Below, one piece after another: positions 36,604 to 46,319 of a stretch of DNA of 64,000 nt. Below the pieces are notes generated by a model, which ran no database searches, had not been told where the DNA came from, and worked only from the letters and a program-made list of their open reading frames with translations. The stretch's first letter is position 1; every line of letters begins with the position of its first letter. Source of the stretch: Thiosocius teredinicola (GTDB lineage: Bacteria; Pseudomonadota; Gammaproteobacteria; Chromatiales; Chromatiaceae); contig NZ_CP019936.1 in the NCBI RefSeq assembly GCF_002009425.1, positions 729,001 to 793,000 of the forward strand, read 5' to 3'. The translations under genes and the position numbers were made by a program.

Positions 36604-37981
36604 GTATCCGCCTTCCGCCTTCGACCAACGATCTGATGTAGGTGGACAAGGCCGGAGTCAAGGCATCCCAGGAACACTGCCAACGCCAGTTGTTCTCGGT
36701 CGAGCCAGGTGTATTCATGCGTGCCTCACTGCCCAGGCCGAGATAGTCCTGTAGCGGAACGATCGCGATCGAGGCGTTGCTGTGCATTGCCGTCTCGATC
36801 AGCAGCCGCGCGATGTCGTCGGTGGGTTCCTTGTGCAGTATCTGAAACACGAAAGCCTGCTCATGTGGTTGCAGTTTGTAAAACCAGCCTACGGTGGTGT
36901 CGTTGTCGTGCGTTCCGGTGTAGACGATGTTGTCTGGCGTGATGTTGGCCGGCTTGTGGGGGTTGTCTTCGAACTGGTCGAATGCGAACTGTAACACCGA
37001 CATGCCGGGCAGACCGTATTTGTGCCTTAGGTCGCGTACCTCGTCGGTGATGACGCCCAGGTCTTCGGCAACGATCGAAAGCTTCGGAAAGCGATGCTGC
37101 AACGTGGCGAGTAGCGCATCGCCGGGTGTTTCCTGCCAATAGCCGTCGACCGCCGTTTCGCAATCGGCCGCGATCATCCACACGGCGACCAGGCCGCGAA
37201 AGTGATCGATCCGGACGATATCGAACAGATCGAACTGACGCTGCATGCGTGATATCCACCAGGCGAAGCCATCGGTCTGCATACGATCCCACCGATAGTG
37301 CGGATTGCCCCAGCGCTGCCCGAACTCGGCGAAATAGTCGGGCGGTACGCCGGTGACATATGTGGGTTGGCCGTCGCCATCGAGCAGGAAGTCTTCCGGT
37401 CGCGCCCAGGTGTCGGCGCTGTCGTGGGCGATGAAGATCGGGATATCGCCAAACAGTTCGATATTGCGCGCGTTGGCATGCTCGCGAATGCGGTGCCAGG
37501 CGCGATCCAGCTGGAACTGCTGCTGCTTGATCTGCCTGATTTCATCACCGGCTTCTTGCGCGAGTTTGCGCAGCGCCTGTTCGTCGCGGTGCCGGTAGAC
37601 ATCGGGCCAGCTAACCCAGGCGTTCTGGTCGTGGCGTCCTTTCAGAACCTGGAACAGCGCAAAGTCATCCAGCCAGTAATCTTCGCGCGCGCAGAACGTC
37701 TCGAAGTCGGACTCGTTGACGTCCGGCGGGCTGCTCGGCAACAGCTCTGGGTTCATCGCGAAGGCACTACGGCTCTGGTACGGAGAGTGCGTTGCATCAG
37801 GAATCACCAGCGGGAGAATCTGCCACACACTGAGCCCGGATTCGGCCATGAAGTCGACCCATCGCAGCGCGTCGTCATCCAGCTTGCCGGACGGCAACGA
37901 CGTGACGTGCAGCAGCGCACCGGCCTTGCGGTTCAGGGCTTCACCCATGGCCGCGCCGCATCGTGCCGCTGTTTTCTGCAT
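36593..37981 (-). CDS. malQ: 4-alpha-glucanotransferase (amylomaltase)
   Basis: MalQ (GH77) disproportionates maltodextrins left by GlgP, releasing glucose and longer chains. The protein has 462 residues with RKAGALLHVTSLPSG at the N-terminus, nucleophile DIVRIDHFRGL, acid/base VAEDLG and the HDND motif. I start it at the ATG at 37981 because GGAGG lies 5 nt upstream; this overlaps the end of the GH57 gene by 41 nt. A start 11 codons later (MGEAL) would overlap by 8 nt and is the alternative. Upstream residues in frame are a shadow of the GH57 gene. Free glucose made here is the likely substrate of the glk product in the same operon. Confidence 0.92.
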   Translation of the reverse strand: MQKTAARCGAAMGEALNRKAGALLHVTSLPSGKLDDDALRWVDFMAESGLSVWQILPLVIPDATHSPYQSRSAFAMNPELLPSSPPDVNESDFETFCAREDYWLDDFALFQVLKGRHDQNAWVSWPDVYRHRDEQALRKLAQEAGDEIRQIKQQQFQLDRAWHRIREHANARNIELFGDIPIFIAHDSADTWARPEDFLLDGDGQPTYVTGVPPDYFAEFGQRWGNPHYRWDRMQTDGFAWWISRMQRQFDLFDIVRIDHFRGLVAVWMIAADCETAVDGYWQETPGDALLATLQHRFPKLSIVAEDLGVITDEVRDLRHKYGLPGMSVLQFAFDQFEDNPHKPANITPDNIVYTGTHDNDTTVGWFYKLQPHEQAFVFQILHKEPTDDIARLLIETAMHSNASIAIVPLQDYLGLGSEARMNTPGSTENNWRWQCSWDALTPALSTYIRSLVEGGRRIHAG

Positions 37982-39665
37982 CGCCGCCTCCAGCCGATAT
38001 CGGCTGGTCGAGTTCCGGCGGTATCGGTTCGCCGAGCATCTCGTACAGGTGGCGAAGTTGCTGACGATACAGTCGATCGAAGTCGTTGACGCTGTCGGAC
38101 GGGTTGTAATCGCCGAACCACCAGAACCAGTCGGAGCCTTCGCAGATCGCCAGTTGGCGCTCCAGTCTTTCGACACCGGCGGCATCGAAACGACCTTTGC
38201 GCATGACGTCGTCATAGGTCTGCTTTGCGCGGATCAACAGATCCCAGGCGTGGTTCTTGTCGGCATCGCCGACCCAGGTCGAGAAAGAGCCGTATACCCA
38301 GCTTCCCGGGCATAGCGACGGCAGCTTGTGCGGCGTGCACAGCTCGATGGCCTCGCTGAACGTCACCGTGTTGACGAGGTCGCTGTCGGCCAGGCGTTCG
38401 TACAATGCGCCGAGGAAGTGGTAGGCGTTGTCCGGGTAATACTCCCAGGCGTTCTCGCCGTCGAGGATCACGCTGACCACGGATTGCTCACATTCGTCGT
38501 CGAGATAGTGAGCGATGTTGTGCAGATGCTGGTGGAAATCCGCAGCGGCATCGTTCGCGTCCCAGCTCTGATAGTCGAAACCGATCATGTCCGACAGGCC
38601 GTCGTCGCGGAAGAACATCAAGGTGTCGAGTTCGCCGACCTGGTGGGCGCAGAACAGACTGCGGCGGGCTTCCTCGCCCTGCGATTCGAGTCCCGACAGG
38701 AAGCGGCTGTTGCCCCACACGCCTTCGCCGGAGGCGCTCCACTTGATGTCGAACTCGCCCAACAATTGCAGCGCAGGGTCACTCACGCCGCCTTCGGAGA
38801 GCCACACGCCGGTTGGGCGGCAGCCAAGGTAGTGTTCGAAGATGCGTATACCTTCGCGCATGTGCCAGCGGGCCCGTTCAAGGCCGTCGGGGTATTGCTG
38901 CAGGTCGGGGCCCTGTGCCTCGGGCATGGCGCAATGCATGGCTTCCATATCGATCAGCAACGGCACGATCGGATGACCATAGGGGGTCATCGACAGTTCT
39001 ATCTGACCCTTCTTCGCCAGTTTGCGGTAGCGTTCCAGCAGGTTGTCGAAGGTATCGGACATAACCGCCAACAGTTCGTGCCGTGCCTCCCGGTCGAATA
39101 CCTCGGTGCGTTTCAGCAAGGCTTGGACGTGCGGCAGCTGCTTCAGTGAGTGGCCGAGCCAGGCGATGTGATACCAACTCAGCAGGTCGAGGAAATACTG
39201 GCTGCTCATATAGGCCAGCAGGCGTTCGTCGATATCCTTGCCGTCGCTGGTCTCGACCATGCCGAGCAATTCACGGAACATCGGGTAGACGTCGATCATC
39301 ATCGGCGCATTGGCGCGCTTGCAGGCACGCACGATGTCGGCGCGCTGCTCGATGTCATCGGGGATCGGTTCGACACCCGCCAGCAGGTTCAGCAGGGGCT
39401 CGCTGAAGCGGTGTCCATCGGCCAGGTGGCGGCGGAACTGGACGCCGTAGTCATCCAATTGTTCCAGCAGCACCGGTGTGAAGTTGACCACACAGCGCAT
39501 CTGCGGATGGGCCTCGAGGTGCGCGGCCATATCTGAATAGTCTTTGAGCGCGTGCAGGTACACCCACGGCAGGTGGTAGTCGCCTTCCTGGCTCTCGCGG
39601 TACCACGGCTGATGCATATGCCAGCACAATACGAGATTGAGCGGCATGGTTTTGTCGGCTGGCAT
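37941..39665 (-). CDS. Glycoside hydrolase family 57 protein
   Basis: This 574-residue protein starts with the GH57 signature NLVLCWHMHQPWYRES, carries GVWLSEGGVSDPALQLL and WSASGEGVWGNSRF in the core, and ends with the family's SDWFWWFGDYNPSDSV segment. GH57 enzymes include alpha-amylases, glucanotransferases and branching enzymes. This large form commonly sits in proteobacterial glg operons, and exact activity is uncertain. The start at 39665 is 2 nt after the glgC stop; an ATG six codons later is also possible. It lies between glgC and malQ, so a role in alpha-glucan trimming or rearrangement is likely. Confidence 0.9.
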   Translation of the reverse strand: MPADKTMPLNLVLCWHMHQPWYRESQEGDYHLPWVYLHALKDYSDMAAHLEAHPQMRCVVNFTPVLLEQLDDYGVQFRRHLADGHRFSEPLLNLLAGVEPIPDDIEQRADIVRACKRANAPMMIDVYPMFRELLGMVETSDGKDIDERLLAYMSSQYFLDLLSWYHIAWLGHSLKQLPHVQALLKRTEVFDREARHELLAVMSDTFDNLLERYRKLAKKGQIELSMTPYGHPIVPLLIDMEAMHCAMPEAQGPDLQQYPDGLERARWHMREGIRIFEHYLGCRPTGVWLSEGGVSDPALQLLGEFDIKWSASGEGVWGNSRFLSGLESQGEEARRSLFCAHQVGELDTLMFFRDDGLSDMIGFDYQSWDANDAAADFHQHLHNIAHYLDDECEQSVVSVILDGENAWEYYPDNAYHFLGALYERLADSDLVNTVTFSEAIELCTPHKLPSLCPGSWVYGSFSTWVGDADKNHAWDLLIRAKQTYDDVMRKGRFDAAGVERLERQLAICEGSDWFWWFGDYNPSDSVNDFDRLYRQQLRHLYEMLGEPIPPELDQPISAGGGDAENSGTMRRGHG

Positions 39666-39667
39666 GT

Positions 39668-40966
39668 TCAATCGCGCTCGTAGTGCAGGCGCTGATTCAT
39701 CATGCCGGGGGTGACCAGTACGATCCCGTCGTCGGTGACCATGAAGCGCTTGCGATCCTCTTTGTGATCGACGCCGATCTGCGTGCCGTCGGGGATCACC
39801 GTGCCCTTGTCGACGATGCAACGTTGCAGCAGGCAGTTCTTGCCGATGCGTACCTTGGGCAGAATGATGCTTTCCTTGACGTAAGAACCTGTCTCTACCT
39901 GGGTGTTGAAGAAGATCACCGAACGCTTGATCTTGGCGCCGGAGATGATGCAACCACCGGCGACCAGTGAATCGATTGCCTGTCCGCGACGGCCTTCGTC
40001 ATCGAATGCGAACTTGGCCGGCGGGCTTTGCGTCTGGTATGTCCAGATCGGCCAGTCGCGTTCGTACAGGTTGAGTTCGGGCTCGATATCGCACAGCTCG
40101 ATGTTGGCTTTCCAATATGAATAGAGTGAGCCGACATCGCGCCAATAGGCGGGTTCGCCTTTGTTGTTTAGATACGGATAGGCAACCGATTTTGCGTGCT
40201 TGATGGCTTCGGGCACGATGTTTTTGCCGAAGTCATGCTGCGATGTTTCGTCTTCCGCGTCGCGGATCAACGCCTTGGTGAGGTATTCCATCGAGAAGAT
40301 GTAGATCCCCATCGAGGCCAGCGCGAGGTCGGGCTTGCCGGGGATCGGCTCCGGTTCAGCCGGCTTCTCGGAGAAGCGGGTGATCCGGTATTCCTCATCG
40401 ACCGACATCACGCCGAAGGCCTTGGCATCTTCCAGCGGTACCTCGATGCAGCCGATCGTCAGTTCGGCATTCGACTGCACGTGCGCGGCGAGCATCTTGG
40501 CGTAGTTCATCGTGTAGATGTGGTCGCCGCCAAGAATCAACACGTAGTCCGGTTCGTGGCGGTACACGATGTCGAGGTTCTGATAGATCGCATCGGCGGT
40601 GCCTTGATACCACTCGGGGCGCAGACGTTGTTGCGCAGGAATGATCTCGACGAACTCACCGATCTCCGGGCGCATAAAGCCCCACGCGCGCTGCAGGTGG
40701 CGGATCAGCGAATGCGATTTGTACTGGGTCAGCACGCCGATGCGACGCAGGCCGGAGTTGATGCAATTCGACAAGGCGAAGTCGATGATGCGGTACTTGC
40801 CGCCGAACGGCACGGCCGGTTTGGCGCGCCACTTGGTGAGATTCTTCAGTCGTGAACCCTCACCGCCTGCAAGCACCAAAACCAGCGTGCGGCGGGTCAG
40901 ATCGCTGACCGCCTGCGGTTCGACATAGTACTTGTAAAGGTGATGCTGCTCTTCACTGGTTGTCAT
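39668..40966 (-). CDS. glgC: Glucose-1-phosphate adenylyltransferase
   Basis: GlgC makes ADP-glucose from glucose-1-P and ATP, the committed and allosterically controlled step of glycogen synthesis. The 432-residue protein shows VLAGGEGSRLKNLTKWRAKP, PFGGKYRIIDFALSNC, YQGTADAIYQN and RFSEKPAEP, plus a C-terminal left-handed beta-helix. The start (MTTSEEQ) is set by the 4-nt ATGA overlap with glk; a longer frame upstream is a shadow of glk. Regulation by a fructose-1,6-bisphosphate-type activator is typical of this class but not proven by sequence. Confidence 0.96.
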   Translation of the reverse strand: MTTSEEQHHLYKYYVEPQAVSDLTRRTLVLVLAGGEGSRLKNLTKWRAKPAVPFGGKYRIIDFALSNCINSGLRRIGVLTQYKSHSLIRHLQRAWGFMRPEIGEFVEIIPAQQRLRPEWYQGTADAIYQNLDIVYRHEPDYVLILGGDHIYTMNYAKMLAAHVQSNAELTIGCIEVPLEDAKAFGVMSVDEEYRITRFSEKPAEPEPIPGKPDLALASMGIYIFSMEYLTKALIRDAEDETSQHDFGKNIVPEAIKHAKSVAYPYLNNKGEPAYWRDVGSLYSYWKANIELCDIEPELNLYERDWPIWTYQTQSPPAKFAFDDEGRRGQAIDSLVAGGCIISGAKIKRSVIFFNTQVETGSYVKESIILPKVRIGKNCLLQRCIVDKGTVIPDGTQIGVDHKEDRKRFMVTDDGIVLVTPGMMNQRLHYERD

Positions 40967-41913
40967 GTGTCTGCCCTGTAGATTTCTTGTGCAATGCGTC
41001 TGGCCCCGGCCAAACCCGTATCCGGCCGGGTCACCAGGTAGATCGGTATGCGGCGTACGACATCTGCCATACGTCCTTTGGCCGTCAGCGCGTCCACGAA
41101 GATGGCCGGCGTGAACCACTTGGCCAAATGCGCCGTCAGTCCACCGCAGAGGTAGATACCCCCTGTCGGATTGAACGCGAGGGCGAGATTGCCCGCGTAA
41201 GCCGCAAATATCCTGACGAACGTGGTTATCGATTGCGTGGCCGCCGAGTCGTTTTGTTTTGCCAGCGCAACGATCTGCGCCGGTGACTCGTCGGCGCCCT
41301 CATCGCCGCTGACGAATCGATAGGTGTTTTGCAGGCCGCTGCCACTCAGAATACGTTCGTAAGAGACATGGCCGAATTGTGCCGCCAACCAGCGGTAGAA
41401 TTCGACCTCTTTTGCGGCATTGGGTGCAAAATCTATGTGTCCGCCCTCGGTAGCCCGGGGTAGTCCCGGCGCTTCGCTGTCGGCGAACCATGCCATGCCC
41501 AGGCCGGTGCCGGCTCCGGTGACCACCAGCGGGCCGCGTGCGTGGCTGCCGCTGTTCAACGTCGTCATGTCGTCCGGTGAGGCACTGATTGCGCCCATGG
41601 CGGCGGCCTGAAAGTCGTTGACGATGGTCAGCCGCTCGGTAGCGTAATGCGCCTTCAGGCTCGCACGACTGATCGACCAATTGATGTTGGTGAGCTCTAC
41701 CGGATCACGATGTACCGGGCCGGGCACGGCCAACACCATGTTGTCGATCGCGTGGTCGCTGCCGTAGCGTTTCAATCCCTCGTCGATCACGCCTTCCAGC
41801 GTGTCGAAATCGCTGTTGTCGAACGTCTGCTCGACGACATCGGCGTGCGGGCCGGTCTCAGACCAGGCGAGCCGACTGTAGGTGCCGCCGATGTCGGCCG
41901 CGAGAGATATCAT
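40963..41913 (-). CDS. glk: Glucokinase
   Basis: This ATP-dependent hexokinase of the bacterial Glk family has 316 residues. LAADIGGTYSRLAW is the phosphate-binding loop, TIVNDFQAAAMG holds the catalytic aspartate, and VVTGAGTGLGMAW and TEGGHIDFAP are family motifs. It phosphorylates glucose freed by MalQ or GH57 action, linking glycogen breakdown to zwf and pgi next door. Both junctions, with pgl upstream and glgC downstream, are 4-nt ATGA overlaps. Confidence 0.93.
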   Translation of the reverse strand: MISLAADIGGTYSRLAWSETGPHADVVEQTFDNSDFDTLEGVIDEGLKRYGSDHAIDNMVLAVPGPVHRDPVELTNINWSISRASLKAHYATERLTIVNDFQAAAMGAISASPDDMTTLNSGSHARGPLVVTGAGTGLGMAWFADSEAPGLPRATEGGHIDFAPNAAKEVEFYRWLAAQFGHVSYERILSGSGLQNTYRFVSGDEGADESPAQIVALAKQNDSAATQSITTFVRIFAAYAGNLALAFNPTGGIYLCGGLTAHLAKWFTPAIFVDALTAKGRMADVVRRIPIYLVTRPDTGLAGARRIAQEIYRADT

Positions 41914-42620
41914 TTCGGTGACTCTACTGCCTCTTCATCCTGCGGCGCTTGATTACCGGCAAACTCCAGACATTTTTTTTCCACCAGCACCATCGCGTGG
42001 CCGACGCTGCTGACGCGGGCGACCGGAAGGTCGGCGCCGGCACGCCACTGGCGGACGGCCTCGATCTTACTCTCGCCGGTTACCAATACCAGCATCGAGT
42101 GACAGTTCTGCAGTGCGGATACGCCGAGCGTTACGCGTTCGGCGGGCGGCTTCGGTGAGTCTTTGACGGCGAATACCGGTTTGTCCGGCCAGTCTTGCCC
42201 GGGAAACAGGCTGGCGGTATGGCCGTCTTCGCCCATGCCGAGAATTACCATGTCGAACGGCGTCGCGCGTTTTACACGGGTGCGGTAGTCGGCTGCGGCC
42301 TCTTTCGCACCGAGCTCGGTCGCGATCGGGTAGTGCTTGGCGGCGCGCAGTGTGAGCCCGGTCGTTCGCACCATCTGGCTGTTGCGTTCGGGGTGCTCCG
42401 GCGGCAGGCAGCGTTCGTCGCCGTAGTAAAGCGACCAGCGCTTCCAGTCCTGGCCGCTTGCGGCGAGTCGTTCGTACGTTGCCATCGGGGTGCTGCCGCC
42501 GGCCAGCACCAACCGGAACTTGCCGTGATCGGCGATCGCATTGCGTGCCGCCATGCCGATCAAGCGGCAGGCCGCATCCGCCACGGCCGCAGCATCCACT
42601 TCAGTCTGCCATTCTGCCAT
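41910..42620 (-). CDS. pgl: 6-phosphogluconolactonase
   Basis: This 236-residue DevB/Pgl-type enzyme hydrolyses 6-phosphogluconolactone made by Zwf. Visible motifs are RLVLAGGSTPMATYE, YGDERCLPPEHPERNSQMV and ILGMGEDGHTASLFPG, all standard. The start ATG shares one base with the zwf stop, and the stop overlaps glk by 4 nt. Together with zwf it provides NADPH through the oxidative pentose phosphate pathway. No gnd, edd or eda lies in the window, so the fate of 6-phosphogluconate is open. Confidence 0.94.
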   Translation of the reverse strand: MAEWQTEVDAAAVADAACRLIGMAARNAIADHGKFRLVLAGGSTPMATYERLAASGQDWKRWSLYYGDERCLPPEHPERNSQMVRTTGLTLRAAKHYPIATELGAKEAAADYRTRVKRATPFDMVILGMGEDGHTASLFPGQDWPDKPVFAVKDSPKPPAERVTLGVSALQNCHSMLVLVTGESKIEAVRQWRAGADLPVARVSSVGHAMVLVEKKCLEFAGNQAPQDEEAVESPK

Positions 42621-44095
42621 TACTCAGGATCCAATAGATGTCGCCAATGATGATGTGCTTTGTCGAAGATCCGGCTGACTTCGTCGGGCTCCCACTGGCC
42701 CGCCGAATACTTCGGCACGAAGTCGCGTTCGCTGGCCCACACGCCGAGTACCGGGTCGACGATGCGCCATGCCCACTCGACCTCGTCGTAACGCAGGAAC
42801 AGCGAACGGTCGCCCTCGATCACATCGAGCAGCAGTCCCTCGTAGGCATCGGTCTGCGCATGGTGCTCGCAGCGGAACGGCGCATCGAGGCTGATCTGCC
42901 GGGTCTTCATCTCGAGCCCCGGTTCTTTGACCGAGATCTCGAGGCGTAGCGACTCTTCCGGCGTGATGCTCATGATCAGCCAGTTCGGCGGCGGCCGGTC
43001 GATGTGCGCGCTGCGGAAAAAATGCTTCGGCGGCTGTTTGAAACAGATCGCCACCATGGTGCGCGCTTCGGGCATGCGTTTGCCGGTGCGCAGGTAGAAC
43101 GGCACGTCGCGCCAACGCCAGTTGTCGATATACAGGCGTAGCGCGGCGTAGGTCTCGGTCACGCTTTGCCCATCGACATCGGGTTCGTCGAGATAGGCGG
43201 GCACGTTCTGCCCGTCGATATGCCCGCTGGAATACTGCGCCCGATAGGCGTGCGAATGCACCGCCGAGGGATGAATGGGGCGGACCGATTTGAGCACCTT
43301 GACCTTTTCGTCGCGCAGATCGTCGGCGTCCATCGATACCGGCGGCTCCATGGCCACCAGCGACATGAGTTGCATCAGGTGGCTCTGCAACATATCGCGC
43401 AAGGCGCCGGTGCCCTCGTAGAAGCCGGCCCGGTCGCCGACGCCAAGGGTTTCGGTGCGCGTGATCTGCACGTGGTCGATGTAATCGCGCGACCACAGGG
43501 GTTCGAGCATGAGGTTGGCGAAACGCGAAACCAGCACGTTCTGCACCATCGCCTTGCCCATGTAGTGGTCGATCCGATAGGTCTGGTCTTCGCGCAGGTG
43601 CCGGCTGATCTTGCGCTGCAGATTCTGCGCGCTCTCCAGGCTGTAACCGAAGGGTTTTTCGATCACCACCCGTCGCCACGCACCGTTTTCGGCGAGCATG
43701 TTGTGGCGGTCGAGCATCTCGATAGTCCCGCCATAGTTAGCCGGTGGTAGCGATACATAAAATACATGGTTGTCCGGAAACTCGGGCGCCTTGAGCAGTG
43801 CAGACAGGCGTTCGAAGGTGGCCGCATCGGCCAGATCGCCACGGAAGTAGTCCATGCGCTGACAGAAGGTCTCGCAGATCTCCGGCACGATCGGGTCGTG
43901 TGCCTGTTGTTCGAGGATCTCGAGCACATGCTCGCGCCAGGCCTCCTGGCTGTATTCGCGGCGCCCCGAGCAAACGATGCGGATCGGTGGAGCCAGCAGG
44001 CCGGCGGATTCGAGGTGATACAACGCCGGAAACAGCTTCAACTGGGCCAGGTTACCGGTCGCGCCGAAGATGATCAGGGTGCAGGATTCAGTCAA
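42620..44095 (-). CDS. zwf: Glucose-6-phosphate dehydrogenase
   Basis: This 491-residue enzyme oxidises glucose-6-P, generating NAD(P)H. FGATGNLAQLKLFPALYHL is the coenzyme-binding N-terminus, and RIDHYMGKAMVQNVL holds the substrate-binding lysine and active-site region. Position 2 of the usual GASGDLA-type motif is slightly altered (GATGNLA). The start is TTG, with GAGG 9 nt upstream, and gives the expected N-terminus. First gene of the long minus-strand storage operon, divergent from pgi across 512 nt. Confidence 0.95.
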   Translation of the reverse strand: MTESCTLIIFGATGNLAQLKLFPALYHLESAGLLAPPIRIVCSGRREYSQEAWREHVLEILEQQAHDPIVPEICETFCQRMDYFRGDLADAATFERLSALLKAPEFPDNHVFYVSLPPANYGGTIEMLDRHNMLAENGAWRRVVIEKPFGYSLESAQNLQRKISRHLREDQTYRIDHYMGKAMVQNVLVSRFANLMLEPLWSRDYIDHVQITRTETLGVGDRAGFYEGTGALRDMLQSHLMQLMSLVAMEPPVSMDADDLRDEKVKVLKSVRPIHPSAVHSHAYRAQYSSGHIDGQNVPAYLDEPDVDGQSVTETYAALRLYIDNWRWRDVPFYLRTGKRMPEARTMVAICFKQPPKHFFRSAHIDRPPPNWLIMSITPEESLRLEISVKEPGLEMKTRQISLDAPFRCEHHAQTDAYEGLLLDVIEGDRSLFLRYDEVEWAWRIVDPVLGVWASERDFVPKYSAGQWEPDEVSRIFDKAHHHWRHLLDPE

Positions 44096-44607
44096 CGGTA
44101 ACTACCTCTAATACAGCGCCGGCCCGGTATCGCCCATCGATGCAATCTCCGGAAGGTGCAGAGCAACATACACGGCCAGCAGCTTTGGGGGCTGACCTGC
44201 AAAAAGCGTGCGCGCCATCGCGCCAGCGCACCAAGCCGGTGATTGTATCGAGCGAGGTGAACCGGCAACGCACGTTTCGATCGTCCCTGTAAGCCGGTTA
44301 AACGCGGCGAACCGACCGGTGGGTTTACTTAGGTTAAGCATTCGGTGGATGTAAAAAAGACCGGGCAGCGGTTCAATCGGTAAATGGCGTTGGCGCGAAG
44401 ATGACGTTTCATAAACGGACGAGAGATAATACAGGGCAGAATCAAACAACCGTGCACAACTTTGGCACATCCAATGTTAATTTGTTACGAAACTTTGCGT
44501 TGATTGGGTGCACATAGCACCGGGATTCCAACCCTGTCGCCGGCAAGCTTATTGCTAACACCCGTGTATCGCCTTATTTACCGGCCTACCTCAATCAAGG
44601 ACCCCTT
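44096..44607. other. 512-nt divergent control region between zwf and pgi
   Basis: No convincing gene on either strand. The pgi-proximal half is AT-richer (around 44400-44510) and must carry the pgi promoter; the zwf-proximal part should carry the promoter of the nine-gene storage operon. I see weak -35-like TTGAAC and TTGTTA elements, but no pair good enough to call. The length is unusual for this compact region. Confidence 0.5.
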
Positions 44608-46263
44608 ATGACCCGACCGACCGATCTGCCGCAGTGGAAAGCCCTGGAGGCACATTTCGACGCGGTGAAAGATCTGCACATGCGTGACCAGTTCGCCGCA
44701 GAACCGGATCGTTTCGAGAAATATTCATTGCAGCTCAACGATATCCTGTTCGACTTCTCGAAAAACCGGATTACCGACGAGACGATGCAGTTGCTGCTGG
44801 ACCTGGCGAGGGTCTGCGATGTGGAACAGTGGCGCGACCGCATGTTCGCCGGAGAGACCATCAACCACACCGAAGGGCGGTCGGTTCTGCACACCGCTCT
44901 GCGTAACCTCAGCGATCGGCCGATGTCTGCCGCCGGCACCGACGTGATGCCCGAAGTGCGCAGCGAGCTGCGTCGCGTCAAAGACCTGGCCGAGGCAGTC
45001 AGAACGCGGCAGTGGCGCGGGGCCAGCAACCAACCGATTACCGATGTGGTCAGCATCGGCATCGGCGGTTCGCATCTCGGGCCCTTGATGGCCACCGAGG
45101 CACTGCGGCCCTACGCCATCCACGATCTCAAGATCCACTACGTGTCGAACATCGATGAGAACCACATCAACAACACGCTGGAGGTTCTGAACCCCGAGAC
45201 CACGCTGTTCATCATCGCGTCGAAGAGTTTTACGACGCAGGACACGATGGTGAACGCCGAGACGGCCAAGGCATGGCTGTTGCGCAAGATCGACAACGAA
45301 GCCGATCTGACGCGCCATATGGTGGCGGTAACCGCCAACGTGGCGGCGGCGACCGCGTTCGGCATTGCGCCCGAGAACATCTTCAAGATGTGGGATTGGG
45401 TAGGCGGACGTTATTCGATGTGGTCCGCCATTGGTCTACCGATCGTGATATCGATCGGTTCGGAAAACTTCGATGCCTTGCTGGCCGGCGCCTACGCGGC
45501 CGACGAACACTTCCGTTCGGCGCCGTTGGCGCAGAACATCCCGGTGATCATGGCGATGCTCGGTATCTGGTACAACAACTTCTTCGGTGCCGAATCGATC
45601 GCGGTATTGCCTTACGATCAGAACATGCACCGTTTTCCGGCCTATCTGCAGCAGGCCGATATGGAGAGCAACGGCAAGTGCGTCGATCGCGCCGGCGGTG
45701 CGGTCAATTACGAAACTGGCCCGATCCTGTTCGGTGAGATCGGCATCGCCAGCCAGCATGCTTTTTACCAGCTGCTGCATCAGGGGACGAAACTGGTCCC
45801 GGCCGACATGCTGGCGCCGGTCTCCAACTTCCGCTGCATCGCGCGACACCACAGGGCATTGATGTCGAATATCTTCGCCCAGGCCGAGGCCTTGATGCGC
45901 GGCAAGGATGAAGTCGAGGCGCGGGCTGAACTGCAGAAGTCCGGTATGTCGGCGGAGGCGATCGACAAGCTGCTGCCGTACAAGGTGTTTCCGGGCAACC
46001 GGCCGACCAATATCTTCTTGTTCTACACGCTCAATCCGCAAACGTTGGGCAGCCTGATCGCGTTGTACGAACACAAGATCTTCGTTCAGGGCATCATCTG
46101 GAATCTGAACTCATTCGACCAATGGGGTGTCGAGCTTGGCAAGCAACTGGCCAACCATATTCTGGATGAGCTCAATCGAGGCACGCCGGTCGATAATCAC
46201 GATGCGTCGACCAACGGCCTGATTAACTACTATCTCAGAATGCGACCGCGCCGCATTGGTTGA
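44608..46263 (+). CDS. pgi: Glucose-6-phosphate isomerase
   Basis: Pgi interconverts glucose-6-P and fructose-6-P. The 551 residues include GIGGSHLGPLMATEALR, the phosphate-binding ASKSFTTQDT, WVGGRYSMWSAIGLP and HQGTKLVPADMLAPV. Length matches E. coli Pgi. AAGGA lies 6 nt before the ATG. The gene diverges from zwf, so gluconeogenic fructose-6-P can be channelled to glycogen (via GlgC) or to the pentose phosphate pathway by products of the adjacent operon. It is convergent with the glycosyltransferase gene. Confidence 0.96.
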   Translation: MTRPTDLPQWKALEAHFDAVKDLHMRDQFAAEPDRFEKYSLQLNDILFDFSKNRITDETMQLLLDLARVCDVEQWRDRMFAGETINHTEGRSVLHTALRNLSDRPMSAAGTDVMPEVRSELRRVKDLAEAVRTRQWRGASNQPITDVVSIGIGGSHLGPLMATEALRPYAIHDLKIHYVSNIDENHINNTLEVLNPETTLFIIASKSFTTQDTMVNAETAKAWLLRKIDNEADLTRHMVAVTANVAAATAFGIAPENIFKMWDWVGGRYSMWSAIGLPIVISIGSENFDALLAGAYAADEHFRSAPLAQNIPVIMAMLGIWYNNFFGAESIAVLPYDQNMHRFPAYLQQADMESNGKCVDRAGGAVNYETGPILFGEIGIASQHAFYQLLHQGTKLVPADMLAPVSNFRCIARHHRALMSNIFAQAEALMRGKDEVEARAELQKSGMSAEAIDKLLPYKVFPGNRPTNIFLFYTLNPQTLGSLIALYEHKIFVQGIIWNLNSFDQWGVELGKQLANHILDELNRGTPVDNHDASTNGLINYYLRMRPRRIG

Positions 46264-46319
46264 TCAACAACTTCGGAAAACGAGGTAAGCGCACACAAGG
46301 ATGTGCCGTCGCACTACGG

